DNA of 64,000 bases from Deinandra increscens subsp. villosa (GCA_039602395.1 JBCNJP010000006.1:14372952-14436951); one strand, 5' to 3'; positions 35,006-47,300 are shown, counted from the first letter of the stretch. Notes: a model not told the origin generated them from the letters alone. Made by a program: numbers and translations.

Positions 35006-35269
35006 TCTGCAATATACACCCCATTTATATTATAGTGAGTAGCTAGTCTTTTTTTTTAATAACTAAGCAGTTGATTCAAACAGCACTACGAAAGGTAGAT
35101 GCGAGAGAGATAGGGGTAACTAGATAAGAATCAAGATAGTATATACATATACTTATATACTTATATAGTAAGGTAGGCCAATCACGTATAAGTGTGTCTA
35201 CTGTGTGTGTGTCTCTCTGACTCTAGCCACAGTTGAACCTAATGCAAGTCCTAAGTTCTCTATGGCTGA

Positions 35270-35286
35270 TGGCGCTGACACCAATC
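35270..35286 (-). other. H primer-binding site (diverged)
   Basis: The minus strand reads ATTGGTGTCAGCGCC next to the LTR end. It differs at two or three positions from TGGTATCAGAGC. Confidence 0.6.
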
Positions 35287-35506
35287 TATCACACCCTCAA
35301 AAATCCACCCGCGGGGTATCACCGCGAAAGGGGACGTGACCGACTAGGATCTGAGTCACCAGACACACGGAACATACTATATGCATGACAAACGTTTTAA
35401 AAAAAAGTTTAATAGTCCAAAGATTTAAAACAAGTTTATGAGGATTTTCCGAAAGCTAATTAAAACAAACCAAGTTAAATTGTTTTACGCCGAAGACGAC
35501 AAAAGA
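35287..35506 (-). repeat. H 5' LTR, U5 end only
   Basis: 220 bp match 18024-18590 once the MITE-like insert there is removed. F begins at 35507 and the remaining LTR is not seen in the window. Confidence 0.8.
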
Positions 35507-35689
35507 TGTTGATACATGAAATGGCAAGTTGCTGGTTCAGAACGAAGAAAAAGACTGAAGAAAATAAGATTTTGCTTAACCTGCCCAAACTGACCCCAAC
35601 TGACACGAACTGGCAACCGAAGTGCCAGTTCGGGTAACAGCTCAGTTCGGACAGTCGGGTTAGTATAAATAGGTTTAGTGTGTAGAATT

Positions 35690-36131
35690 TGTAAGGATCG
35701 ATTTAATCCCTCACGCGATATCAACATATACTAATCACCGTGCGGAATCCGGTGATTAGAGATGATTCAAGAACAAACAAATAATCACTAACAAAAGTAT
35801 GGAAAACAATAATGAAACACAAACCGTAATAAGAATGCTTGTTGAATTCGATTGCCAATCACCTTACAAAAGTCGAAATTCTCAAGGAGAATTTCGATAC
35901 ACTTGAACTCACAAGAACACCAAAGAAGCAACCCTAAACAATACATCTAACTACTATTCCTTATATAGTGCAAACTAGACTTGTTAAACAAGTTAGAAAA
36001 TTCGACCTACATGGCCTTAATTCGACCGGACCCAAAAACCCATATCAACCCACACACAAATAGCCTAATTACATTTATAATAGCCCACAAGAATTTCTAA
36101 TGCAAAAGCCTTACAAATTAGTGTCTCTACA
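35690..36131 (-). repeat. A 3' LTR and adjoining polypurine tract
   Basis: Minus strand TGTAGAGACACTAATTTG…GATCCTTACA. The PPT (CTAGGGGAAGAT) at 36132-36144 overlaps the RNase H end, so no 3' UTR or accessory ORF exists in this copy. Confidence 0.9.
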
Positions 36132-37430
36132 ATCTTCCCCTAGGCTTTAGCATTAGACAGCTTTCACATTCTGAACTTCTTGGACACCTGCACAATAGAC
36201 GGACCATACCACAGCTCCTCTTCAACAATTGTTTCCACTGTGAGCAGCATGCAGAGGCAGCCACGTATTCTGCTTCGGCTGTCAATTGTGACACCGTGTG
36301 CTGCTTCTTGCTTTGCCATGCCACCAACCTGTCACCTAAGAATTGAGCTCCAGTAGATGTAGATTTCCTGTCAAGCTCATTGCCACCATAATCGATGTCA
36401 ATAAAAGCATAGAGATTAAATCATGACTCTCTAGGGTACCAGAGGCCCAGCTGTGGCCGACCCTTTAAATACTTAAAAATACGTTTAACTGCAGATAAGT
36501 GAGAGAGTTTAGGATTAGCCTAATAACGTGCGCATTGGCACACTGCAAGCATAATGTCTGGGCGGCTGGCTGTCAAGTACTTTAGTGAGCCGATCATCAA
36601 CTGGTACATGTGCTCGCTCACTTTCTGACCATCTGGATCTTTGGTAAGAGCAGGCCTGGCCGCCATAGGTGTGGAGACAGGCTTTGAATCTTCCATCTTG
36701 TATTTTTCAAGAATCTTTGTGACATATTTGGCTTGGTGAATGAGGATCCCGCTGTCACTCTGCTTCACTTGCAATGCTAGGAAGAATTCCATTTACCCCA
36801 TTTGACTCATCTCAAATTTTGTCCTCATTACCTTCTCAAATTCTTTACACAAGTTTTCGTTTGTGGACCCGAAGATGATGTCGTCCACATATACTTGTAC
36901 CATGATTACATTTTCCACCTCCTTTTTGAATAGCGTCTGATCCACTATTCCTCTCGTGTACCCATATGCTAGAAGATGATCAGTCAAAGTTTTGTACCAC
37001 GACCAAGGGGCCTGGTGTAAGCCATACAAGGCTTTGTCTAGCTTGTACACATGATAAGGGTGTTCTTCATCAATGAACCCAGGAGGTTGAGTAACATATA
37101 CCTCTTCATCCATCTCAGCATATAGAAAAGCAGTTTTCACATCCAATTGGTAGACAGTGAAATTCATGTAGGATGCATAAGCCAAGAAAACTCTTATTTC
37201 CTCAAGTCGAGCAACGGGCGCGTATACTTCGTCATAATCAATCCCTTGGATCTGCTTATGCCCTTGAACCACTAACATGGCCTTGTTTCTGACAATAATG
37301 CCATTGTCGTCCTTTTTATTCTTGTAAAGCCATCGAGTTGTGATGACCTTTTTGTCAGCAAGTCTCTCCACCAGCCTCCAAACTTGAAGCCTTGAGAACT
37401 AATTCAGCTCCTCATGCATGGCTTCTACCC
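36127..37430 (-). pseudogene. A reverse transcriptase and RNase H
   Basis: RT 37371-36793 is intact around its key parts: TRWLYKNKKDDNG, DYDEVYAPVARLEEIR, TVYQLDVKTAFLYAEMDEEV, and YVDDIIFGST with both catalytic aspartates. A stop after FEMSQMG (36793) separates the connection region (EFFLALQVKQSDSGILIHQ, then RPDIMLAVCQCARY). RNase H (VAWQSKKQHTVSQ, TAEAEYVAASACC) follows in a broken frame. Copia arrangement (integrase before RT). Confidence 0.9.
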
Positions 37431-37460
37431 AGCTGGGGTCTGTTAAAGCCATTGTGATAT

Positions 37461-39114
37461 TTAGGGGCTCAATTTTAAGATAAAGCAATAATTCATGCAG
37501 TGATTAATGTCCCCAAATTGACTTCTTGTTACCACCCCCGAAGCTAAAGGACCTATGATGTTGTCCAAGGGGTGATATTTATGGATCCTTGTTTCAGCAA
37601 TGGCTTGAATGGGGATTTCTGGAGGTAGGTTTGTTTGGTCTGGTTCTTCATTTGTTTCATCTTCTCCTTCTGTGTCAGCTACCTGAGATTGAACATAGTC
37701 TGTTCCGGGATTGTCATCTGCCTTATTATAAATACCAGCATCCAAGGTTTGTTGTACTGGTGTTGTGTCTGTGTTGGAGGTAGCGACCAGAGATTTTTTT
37801 ATGGAATGAGTTATTGAAGGTCCTGAGATTGTGTCATCAAATAGTTCTTCAGCTAGGACCGGGTCCAATCCAAACGGAAGAAAGAATTGATTGTAGTCAA
37901 AAGCTTGCGCAGGACCCTTTCCAGCATCTGAGGGATTTTCTTCAAGCCAATCCACAATGGTAGACTCCATTACAATACCGGTCGTTTTGTTGAACACCCT
38001 GTAGGCTGAGCTGGCAAATTAACCTATAAAATAACACTCATCAGATTTAGCAGCAAATTTTGGTAAATCAGTATTTAGTAAAATAGTGCAAAGACAACCA
38101 AAAGCCCGAAGATGCCCAATTATGGGCTTGTCATGGTAGATCAAATCATAAGGGGTCTTCTGGTGTCGCTTGTTGATGAAAACCCTGTTTTGGACATAAC
38201 AAGCCGTGTTAACTGCCTCTGCCTAAAACATGGTAGGAAGCTTAGAATCACACAACATAGTACGGGCAGCTTCAATTAGAGTTCTGTTGCGTCGTTCTGC
38301 TACGCCGTTCTGCTGAGGAGTGTAGGGAGCACTATACTGATGTTCAATTCCTTTATCAGTGCAGAATTTATCAATGATACGATTCTTGAATTCTGTCCCG
38401 TTGTCACTCCTGATGGACTTCACCTTCAAGTTTAACTTGTTTTCAATACGCTTGAGGAATGCAATCAATATACCTTCAGTGTCACTTTTCCTTGGAAAAA
38501 AGAACACCCACGTGAAACGAGAAAAATCGTTAGTAATAACTAAGCAAAATGCACATTGGTTGAGGCTTAACATACCGACTGGACCAAAGAGGTCCATGTA
38601 AAGCAGCTCCAGTACATATGAGATTCTATTGAACACATTTGGCTTGTGTGGGCATTTGTGCTGCTTCCCCTTAACACATGCCACACATTTTTCCTTGAGT
38701 ACAAATTCTTTGATAGGGAGGTCTTTAACAAGCCCTCCTCTTGCGAGTCGATTCATATTCTTCAGATTCATATGCCCCAACCGCCTATGCCACAAACTGA
38801 GCATGATTCTCAGCTGTTTTGGAGAGGAGACATGCCACCTCAGTTGTGGGGGGTTTCTGCATGTTGAGAACATAGGAGTTCCCGTATCTTGGTGTGCTCA
38901 TTAACACCCAATCCTCAGGGATGGAATACCCAGGTTTGAGAATCAGACATTCCTTATTATTGAAAAGCACTGGATACTCCCTGTCACATATTTGTGAAAC
39001 ACTTAACAAGTTGTGTTTCAACTGCTCTACATAGTTGACGTCATAGAAGCTGAGACATCTGTTTCTGACTGTTCCTTTCTGACTGATATATCCTCCAACT
39101 CCTCCTGCGAACGA
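37461..39114 (-). pseudogene. A GAG-pre-integrase and integrase, right of the C insertion
   Basis: Begins at VSFAGGVGGYISQKGTVRN just left of C and continues LKHNLLSVSQICD. Zinc-binding HHCC: LWHRRLGHMN…CVACVKGK. Core: LYMDLFGP (D), KSIRSDNGTEF (D), APYTPQQNGVAERRNR (E), so the DD35E residues are all there. A stop after KLPTMF (38223) and a second near 38021 interrupt the tail; 37997-37461 is the acidic linker to RT (ADTEGEDETNEEPDQTN). Confidence 0.9.
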
Positions 39115-39119
39115 TACAT

Positions 39120-39478
39120 TGTTGATACATAATCTGTGCGTCATGTGAAGTATCTGAACGAGACGATGTGAAGATTCAAGACAAGTTCAAGCTGCCGGCC
39201 GAACTAGGTCCAAACCTGAGGTTCAGACCAGCCGAACTTGGAGTTCGGACGGAGATCGGACCAAACTAGTATATATAGGAACTTGTGCTTGGAATGTTGG
39301 TAACGAGTGAGAGAGACCAGTTCTTAACTATGTGTTTTGAGTGTGTTTCTCTAGAAAGCTTCAGAGAGAGTTTGTAATTGAGTCTTTGTTGATTTCAATA
39401 AAACAAAATATTATTTAGGTCTCGTTTTCACTTTACGATCAAGCAAATCTTTACTAAGATCTGTCTTTTGGTTTTTCA
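39120..39478 (+). repeat. C 5' LTR
   Basis: TGTTGATACATAATC…GGTTTTTCA, with TATATATAGG at 39270-39280. Upstream at 39195-39262 is a motif array including CCGAACTTGGAGTTCGG, an inverted repeat around CTTGGAG. Confidence 0.95.
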
Positions 39479-39494
39479 ATTGGTATAAGAGCAA
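39479..39494 (+). other. C primer-binding site
   Basis: ATTGGTATAAGAGC follows the LTR end; one base differs from TGGTATCAGAGC (C to A). Confidence 0.85.
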
Positions 39495-39694
39495 ATCCAG
39501 GTTGCTCTATTGCGTTTGCTTTGATCGTAGTCGTTTTCTTGATAAAACCGAGTGGTTTTCATTCAAAAACGTGTAAATCTTTGAGCATTTCGAGTGATTT
39601 TCATTACTAAAACATTTCTATGGGTTTTACCTGAATTCCTGTAAAAAAATCTTGTCCAAATTCTCTCAAAATCGCAAAACACATGTCGAGAGTG

Positions 39695-39915
39695 TCTGAG
39701 TTTGTTCGAGGTTCGGAGTAACTGAAAAATAACAGCTCCGAACTCCCGGTTCGGAGAGCATTCGGACGAAGTTCGGCCATTCTTGTTTCGATGAGAGTTC
39801 GGAGGAGTTCGGACACAAGTCTAAGTTCGGACTGTGCAATCGAGTTCGGACAAAGTTCGGAGCAAGATCGGAGGTTCAGTAGAGTTCGAACGAAGTTCGG
39901 TGGGAGTTCAGACAA
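39695..39915. repeat. GTTCGGA motif array in the C leader
   Basis: About 14 GTTCGG copies (mostly AGTTCGGA) in 220 bp immediately before the gag ATG at 39939. The same hexamer makes up the array in the LTR promoter of C. Confidence 0.85.
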
Positions 39916-39938
39916 AGCAGAATTTTCAAATTTTCAAA

Positions 39939-42209
39939 ATGTTTGAAATTGATGTATTCTTTGAGCGTCATCGTCAGAATGTGCCAAAGTTGATAAATCT
40001 TGAAGATTATCATCGTTAGGCAACAAATTTTAGAGGTTATGTTATTGATTTGGATGAAAAATTGTGGTTACCAATTACAAACGAACATAAGCATCCAACT
40101 TATGGTGATGGTGAGTTTAAGGAGATGCATAATTTTTCAAGTGAAGAAAGGAAAGCTTATGATCAAAATGAAAAGACTACTGCACTTCTTATGTTACCTT
40201 TGCCTATAACTCTTAAAAATCCAATCAGGAAGTTTCAAAAAGTAAAACTGATATGGGATTTTGTAAAGACACAGTGTGAGGAACATATGTCTAAGCTTTC
40301 TCAGAAAACAATTGATCAAGATTTGAAGTTTAAGGGCATAATTGAAAAGTTAGAGAATAAGGTGGGAAAGTTGACTGAAGAAAATATTTCTTTGACAAAA
40401 CAAGTGGAGGAATGGAAAAGTAAAGTTTGTAATGATTTAGCTTCCAAAATTCAAAGGAATGTGTCTGCATCATGTGCAAATTGTTTGGAGTTTGCTAGTA
40501 TTAAGAAAGAATGGTTGAAAGAGAAGAATTTGTTGGTTGAAGAATGCAATAAAGCTCAAGCTAAGGAAAAGGAAGTTGTTGAAGATTTTAATGCTTTATT
40601 TGCAAAATGTTATCCTCTTCAACAAAAATATGAAAAAATTAGTAAAGCTGCTGTCGAAGTTGCCGATAGAGTAATTCAACTTCAAGAGGAACTTACAAAG
40701 TTGCGTGATGGAAATGGTGAGATTCAAAGTCAAAATAACATTTTGAAACATGATGTTATTTACTATAAGAAACAGGTAGAGAAAGTTACTGAAGAAGTTC
40801 TGGAAGAGTGTCGCTTGAGACAGTGTCATATCAGTGATTATAACAAATTGTCTGACAAGTACATTGCTTCGCAGAAAGAGTTGTCGGAAGCTAATATGAA
40901 AATAGCTAAACAGAAGATTGAGATTTTTGATTTGCAAAGGAAATTGAAAAATCGCAACAATTCACCGATTTTTCTGAATTATTGTATAAGTTGGAAAAGA
41001 GTCAGGAGAATGGTAAAGATGCAAATCTTCATCAAGTTCCTGCTCCTGTGGATATTGAACTTTCTGTTCCAGCTATACCGTCTGGTATTGAACCGCATGA
41101 TTATTCAAAATTTGCTGATACCAGTTCAGGAAAGAAAACAAAATTCAAATCAAAGAAGAATAAAAAGGAGATTGATTACCGCAAAGGGTTGAAGTTTGAT
41201 TCTAAATCTACTTTTCTTGAGAAAGAACAAGTGTTTCATGGAAATCCAGAAAAAGTAACAGTGCCAAAGTTTTCTGAAATTGTGATAGATGATTCATTGA
41301 TTTCTGGAAAGAATGACCTGAAAGGAATCAAATCTGAATTTACGAAACTTGCCAAACAAGGTCATACGATACCAAATTCTGTTCAAGATAAGTTTAAACA
41401 GAAAAATGGTGGTTTGGGATTTAAAGGAACAGAAATGCCGACTAAGGATTTCAACAAAAAGGAATTCAAAGTGAAGAATATAAAGAAGCAGAGGGTGTTT
41501 TCAGATAAGAAGGCACAATGTTGGAAGCAGAAAGTATCTTCACCAGATGAAAAGCTTTCTTCTGAAGAGTCTTCTTGTATATCTGATGCTACACCACAAG
41601 GCGGTAACAATTCATATTCATTTTATTATGCTAATTCTAACAGGTTTTATCGTCAAGATAAATTCTTTGGTTATGGAGATGATTCTGATTTTTTATGATT
41701 CTCCAAAATGTTTTCCAAAATTTCATAAACCAAAGAAATTTCAATCTGTGTTTTCAAAAGTTTATGATGAATGTCTAACTGATCAGTTTGAAAAACCGAT
41801 TTCTATCAATTCAACTGGTAAAAAACTTTGTTTTGTTTGTCGTAAGAAAGGTCATTATGCAAATAATTGTCCTACGACAGCTAACAATTCATCATCAAAT
41901 GCCAAATATACAAAGTATGTTGATCTTGATGGCATTATTTTTAGTGAACCAATGCCCAATACTAAATTTTCATGGAAACAGAAGTCCTTTTCAGAAAAAT
42001 TGGGTCGTAGTTCTGATTGTCACTCATCAGTTGATGATGGTTCACTAGAAATCATCAAATCAAAACAGGAATGGAGACCGAAAGTTGTCTCCACGGCCAA
42101 CACAGATTTTGTTGAAGACACTGGACGACCTACCATCGTTGGGGATGAGGGTCAGGGTCTTAAGAACTTACTATTTTCCAGTGTTTGTAGGTATTTTAGG
42201 AAGACCTGT
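39939..42209 (+). pseudogene. C gag: capsid start, coiled coil, zinc knuckle
   Basis: Starts MFEIDVFFERHRQNVPKLIN. A stop after DYHR (40017-40019) interrupts the capsid domain, then DEKLWLPITNEHKHP continues. At about 40295 capsid jumps directly to coiled coil, so the first knuckle found in relatives is missing. The coil spans ~40320-40960 (for example KLTEENISLTKQVEEWKSKV). A shift near 40970 moves to a lysine-rich linker (40982-41698). A second shift leads to knuckle CFVCRKKGHYANNC (41829-41870) and the tail VEDTGRPTIVG. Heavily diverged from B but collinear. Confidence 0.85.
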
Positions 42210-43738
42210 TAGTAATCGTGAGGTTGCTGATAATGAGATACTTGTGGTTTTAAGTTAAAATGCATCGTTCTTATCATTGAAAAACTGCTTTTCAAAAATA
42301 TTTTTTTTTCCAAAAACTGTGTCAAGTGTTGATCGATCATTTTAATTTTTTTTTGTTATTCATTTTTCTTTCGTTCATATGTTTAGGGGGAGAAAATTTG
42401 AAAATTCAAAAAATAGTATTTGTTTGAATTTTAAGGGGGGAGATTGGAAAATATATAAAAAAATGATGAAAAACTGAGAAATTGATCCGACAAAAGCAAG
42501 AAATGATGGTACATCAGCATATACTTTTATCTGCCATGGATAGAGTAAGTCTAAAGGTTTTAGGTTCTTGTATGATCTGTGAATGTGCATGACTAATCTG
42601 ATATCTGCAAGTAAGATATAAACATAAAGTTTGCCTGATAATCTTTGGTTGTTTGCTTCTTGATGAATGCTATGTGATGATTCTGAGATAAAAATTGAAT
42701 AAAGAGATATCCTGATGAATGCATGTTTTCATTTTGAAAGATTTAAACTTGTTTGATTTTCTTTATTTTGTCAAACGATCGGACTTTCTCTGCGTATCGA
42801 AAGATCGACCTGATTGTTGTTCGTTTGACGTTCTGCTTTATTTTCATTGGTGTTTGTATAATCCATCAGACTTTCTCTGCGTATACGGAAGTATCGACCT
42901 GATTGTTGTTGGATTATACAATTTCAACTTGTTTTGCTTTCTTATTTTCTCAAATACTTGGGCTTTCTCTGCGTGTCCACAAGACCGACCTGATTGCTAG
43001 GTATTTGAGGTTCTGCTTTATTTTTGCATGACTCATCAAGGATGCTTAAATCTCAAATAAAAGTTATTTCTATATGATATACATGAGGATTTGCTTGTAT
43101 TTCTGATAGAGTAGAGGCCGAGTTATCAGTGCATGATAAAAATTACCTCAAGCATATCTGAAAGCGATAAATATGATTGGTGCATGCTGAAATAAACAAT
43201 CAATGTTGTATTTGCGATTATCTTGGCTTGCATGCTAATTAAGACCGAAATTGAAATGTGCTAGATGCGTTATGTCTGATATGATCTTGCGTCGTGATCT
43301 TTCTCATAAAATACCAACAATAGAGTTTGTTTTTGCATTGCATTTACGTTTTTTTTTAGAAAAGTGCAAAAAGATTTTTGGTGTGTTTTAGCATAAGTTT
43401 GAAAAATCAAAAAGATTTTAGGTTTGTTTTGATATAAACTTTTTAAAAGCCAAAAAGATTTTACTTCTTATTTGTTTTCGATTGATCGACACAAGATACG
43501 AAAAACATCTTCAAAATTATATCTTGGATTCTCGAAGAGAAGTTTTGCGCCAAGATTATTTATGTTGGCCAGGTACTCAAAGGAAAGAGTTCATCACAAC
43601 TTCAAGTCTTCTGAAGCTGTTGATAAAGAAGAAAGAAACTGTTCATCGTCAAGTATTCAAAGATCAAGCTACCATCAAGTTGATGGGGAGTCTGTTCAAA
43701 GAATATGTTTTAACTGGTGAACAGATACTGCACATGAT
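42210..43738 (+). other. C 3' non-coding region
   Basis: Collinear with the 3' region of B, including AGGGGGAG stretches, the triple hairpin (42770-43009) and the conserved TTTTGCGCCAAGATTATTT block near 43540. I see no protein gene. Confidence 0.65.
42770..43009 (+). other. Triple hairpin array in C (putative structured RNA)
   Basis: Units lie at 42770-42829, 42856-42919 and 42949-43009. Perfect outer stems: GTCAAACG/CGTTTGAC, GTATAATCC/GGATTATAC and CTCAAATAC/GTATTTGAG. The common interior is CTTTCTCTGCGT, bulged T, short stem and loop (ATC-GAAA-GAT, ATAC-GGAA-GTAT, GTC-CACAA-GAC), CGACCTGAT. Compared with unit 2 of B (GTATAAC/GTTATAC; GTGT-GGAA-GCAC), both sides of the stems changed together. 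Confidence 0.8.
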
Positions 43739-44108
43739 GAGGGGGAGTTTGTTGATACATAATCTGTGCGTCATGTGAAGTATCTAAACGAGACGATGTG
43801 AAGATTCAAGACAAGTTCAAGCTGCCGGCCGAACTAGGTCCGAACCTGAGGTTCGGACCAGCCGAACTTGGAGTTCGGACGGAGATCGGACCAGACTAGA
43901 ATATATAGGAACTTGTGCTTGGAATATTGGTAACAAGTGAGAGAGACCAGTTCTTAACTATGTGTTTTGAGTGTGTTTCTCTAGAGAGCTTCAGAGAGAG
44001 TTTGTAATTGAGTCTTTGTTGATTTCAATAAAACAAACTATTATTTACGTCTCGTGTTCACTTTACGATCAAGCAAATCTTTAGTAAGATCCGTCTTTTG
44101 GTTTATCA
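43739..44108 (+). repeat. C polypurine tract and 3' LTR
   Basis: GAGGGGGAGTT precedes TGTTGATACATAATC at 43750; the LTR ends GGTTTATCA at 44108. It carries the same promoter array as the 5' LTR with cleaner motifs (GGTCCGAACCTGAGGTTCGGACC is an almost perfect palindrome). Confidence 0.95.
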
Positions 44109-44357
44109 TACATATCCTCCATCAAATTGCTCCAAGTCTTGTAGTAGAGATATGTCGCCCGTCATATGCCGGGAACAACCACTGTCAACATACCAAAGGT
44201 TGTTAACAGTCCTCCTTGGTTGTCCCTGCATTGAAAGGAGATTAGTTAGTCTTGGGTACCTAGGCCTTAATGGTTCTGGGTGAAGGTTGGTCAGTTTTGG
44301 CTGGACTGAAAATGTCCTTTGTGTTGACCTGTCTGGGACGGTGATTTTCTTTCCCAA
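44109..44357 (-). pseudogene. A aspartic protease, left of break by C
   Basis: NLWYVDSGCSRHMTGDISLL has the Copia protease active site DSG followed by CSRHMTG, then LEQFDGGYV, where C interrupts. The frame continues at 39114 with the GAG-pre-integrase start. Confidence 0.9.
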
Positions 44358-47300
44358 GCTCCTGAGGCCCTTTTGGTGGATTTTTAATTCTGTTTTGTTT
44401 TTGAAAATTCACATCTTGGAAATAAGTGGAGTGTTTTTTGTACACCCCAATAGGCTTGAAGGACAGGTTTACCACTTTTGGAATGTTCCACCTGTCATCC
44501 TTCCTCCAACCATTGGACTTAGACAGACCAGTGGGTTTTGGATGGATGGGCAATTTAGAAACCCGGTTTATAGATGAAACATATTTTAAAACAGTTTTTG
44601 AGGATTCAACAGATTTTGGTCTCCAAACTGGTTTAAGAACTGCTTTTACTGATTTCTGAGGCACTTTATTTTTTTTTAAAATAGTATGTGGCTGTTGCTT
44701 AGGAGCCTAGGGTTTCTGATGTACTGTGTGTCTCTGAGGTGCTGATTTCTGCACCTTGGATTTTGAAGGACCAGTCCTTGGAGTTGGGTCACTTTGTTTA
44801 CGGTCCTTTGGAATGGGCCTCTGATGAACCCTTTTGGGATAGAAGGGTTCATATGGTCGGTGTAAACAGTTTCTAGCCACGTGTCCTAGTCCACCACAGA
44901 CATGGCAAGACTGTTTCTTTGGATATGCGAGAGCCTGTTGTTGGTTACGCCTAGTGGATATCCAAGTTGGTTTTGAAAATTTTTTGTGGATCCAATGGGT
45001 TTTACCATGGGGCTTTGTGGTTAAAATGTACTCCCACTGAACCGGCTTAAACTGGTCATATGCAGAATTGACTTCTGGGTACGGGACAAAATCATGAGGT
45101 CTAATGTCCCGTACCGTACTTTCTGCACATTTTGGTCACCACTATTATTCTTATTTTACGAAAGTTTCACACGAGACAAACCATCACTTGTGGGTTTGGG
45201 ACCAGCAACCTGTGGTCCCTTACCCCTTCTTAAAATCTTAACAGTTCTTAAGGGTTTCACAGGTTTAGCATCACATTTACCAAAAGTAAACACACCGCAA
45301 ACAGAAGTCTTATCACACAAAACAGACTTGGAAGTTTTTGACTCAGACTTAACAGAAGATTCAAGTTTCTCAAAATCAAAATTTTTATAAAAATCATCAT
45401 AATTAGACTTCATTGGACTTTTCGGAACCTCCTTGCTATTCACTACCCCTGCTTCTTTATTACCTTTATCTGCACAACAAGTAGAATTGTTAGTAATGTT
45501 AGAAACAGGAGCAGATATCTTATTAGGACAAGCAACAAGTTTTCTGTCAATTTCTGCCTTAACTTCTAAAGTAGTCTTAGAGATTTCATGATCTAGAAAC
45601 ATTTCATGCATTAAAGGCATTGGGACAGAGTGCATTGATTTTTCATTGTTATCATCGACACCAAAACCTAGTCCTGAGTTCCCTTTAACATGCCGCATTC
45701 TAGCATCAGTATTGTAAAATAGAGAGCTCGCCTTCAACATTTCAGACACAATTTTGTCATTCCGTTTAATTTTGTTTTGTGAGGTTCCTAGTTTGGCTTT
45801 AAGCTCCTCTACTTCCTTGGTTAGACTTTCAACCTTAGTGTTAGCAATTCTAAGACATGCAGTTTTATCACTCACTTGAGATTGAAGATTTTTTAATGTC
45901 TAACTTAGCACCTTCTAGTTTTTCTCTAAATATCCTACTCTGAATTTTATATTCCCTAAGATCTCTAGCATTTGACTCATGATTTAGGGTTTCATTGACG
46001 AACTTACGTTCCCAGTCTTCACATTCAGTAAACACAGATTGACATTTAGAGTTCGAGCATACCTCATTACTGCTGGCTTGAGAACCTGGAGTGATGTCTG
46101 CCATGAAAGCATTGTGAAAGACTTCAGCAGCTTCCTGCTGTGCTCCTTCTTCTGCAAGGAGGGCCACATGATCAAGTGTCAGACTCAAATCTTCCACTTG
46201 TGTAGTCCAATCGTATCCTGGTGTGTGCTGAACCACCAGTGCCCTATTATTCTTCCCATTATCCTTTCTCACACCTTCATTTCTATCCTCAGTTCTGACA
46301 TCTCTCTCAACCTTTGGCTTAGTGCACTCTCTTGCATAGTGTCCATACTCATTGCAGTTGTAGCACCGCAAGTTCGCCTTGTTGAAACTAAGCTTTATCC
46401 TTTTTCCTTAATTCCAATCCTTTTTCCCTGTCTTAGCCATAAACTGCTTAGCTCTTAAAGCTGACATTCCCATCTGATAAGAAATGTCCATATGCTCCAG
46501 GTCTTCTGGGTTGACTTGATTCACATCATCTGGAGTTAAATCAGCGGGTAGAAGAGAACCTACAACGAGTGCCTGATAGCAACTCATAATACCTACACCA
46601 AGAGCAAAGTTGGGGTCTCTGGTTAGATTATTTATATCTAATGAAATAAGGTTGGATGTTCCAGATGAGCTAGACCCAGTAGCTTGTGAAATAAACCATG
46701 TCTGATTGGAGTGTGAGTTGGTAGGAATTGGAGCTGGTTGAGAGATAAAAGCTTGATTGACTTGGTTCAGTAACGCTCCATTGCCCAACTTTCTGGCCCT
46801 CTTCTGCTTCTTCTCTTTGTAAGCTCTAATGGTTGACATGAGCTCATTTAATGGTGAGGTGGTCATTTGTACCGTCTTCTATATCAACTCAATTGTGCTA
46901 TCCCAATTTGGTGGAAGAGAATTTACCAAATTCTTGTTTACTTCCACCTGTGTGCAGGTGACACCAGCATCTTTCATTCTTGTCACAATTTTGATGAACC
47001 GCTGAAGCTGAGTCTCAATGTTTTCACTAGGCACATAGTTAAATTCATTGAATTGCTCCCTTAGGTTTTCCCTTTGAGACTCTTTCATGTCATCATTTCC
47101 TTCATAAGCCGCAACAAGAGCATCCCAAAGTGTCTAGGCCGATTTGTATTCTTTGAAGGCTTCAGCTACCTCTGGGGATAGAGCCATGGTCAAAGTGGCC
47201 AGGGCCTTTCTATCACGTTCTACCTTTTCCCATTCTTCCTCAGTCCATTCAGATTTTAATTTGGGTTGAGGTTCCTGACCAGCTGCAGGAGTTATCTTCG

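Larger units (their letters stand above)
18024..35506 (-). mobile_element. Element H: large degenerate Gypsy (chromovirus-like) retrotransposon
   Basis: Minus orientation: 5' LTR start at 35287 (left part only, cut by F), PBS, leader ORF, gag, protease, RT/RNase H, integrase with C-terminal domain, PPT, and 3' LTR 18024-24754. The two LTR inner/outer ends align well (TATCACACCC…CCACCCGCGGGGTATCACCG at 18024 and 35287). Later insertions and one tandem duplication enlarged it to over 17 kb. All coding parts are broken, and the RT has lost a catalytic aspartate. Confidence 0.75.
39120..44108 (+). mobile_element. Element C: gag-only Copia-type element nested in A
   Basis: LTRs 39120-39478 and 43750-44108, 359 bp each, differ at about 14 sites. 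Perfect TACAT duplications lie at 39115-39119 and 44109-44113. Removing C rejoins A's protease and GAG-pre-integrase frame. The interior has PBS, GTTCGG-rich leader, gag, triple hairpin and PPT but no pol, so it moved with enzymes supplied in trans. Confidence 0.95.

Noticed and set aside
46039..46458. 139-codon plus-strand frame, membrane-like
   Set aside because: Antisense of A gag, which has a clear zinc knuckle on the other strand.
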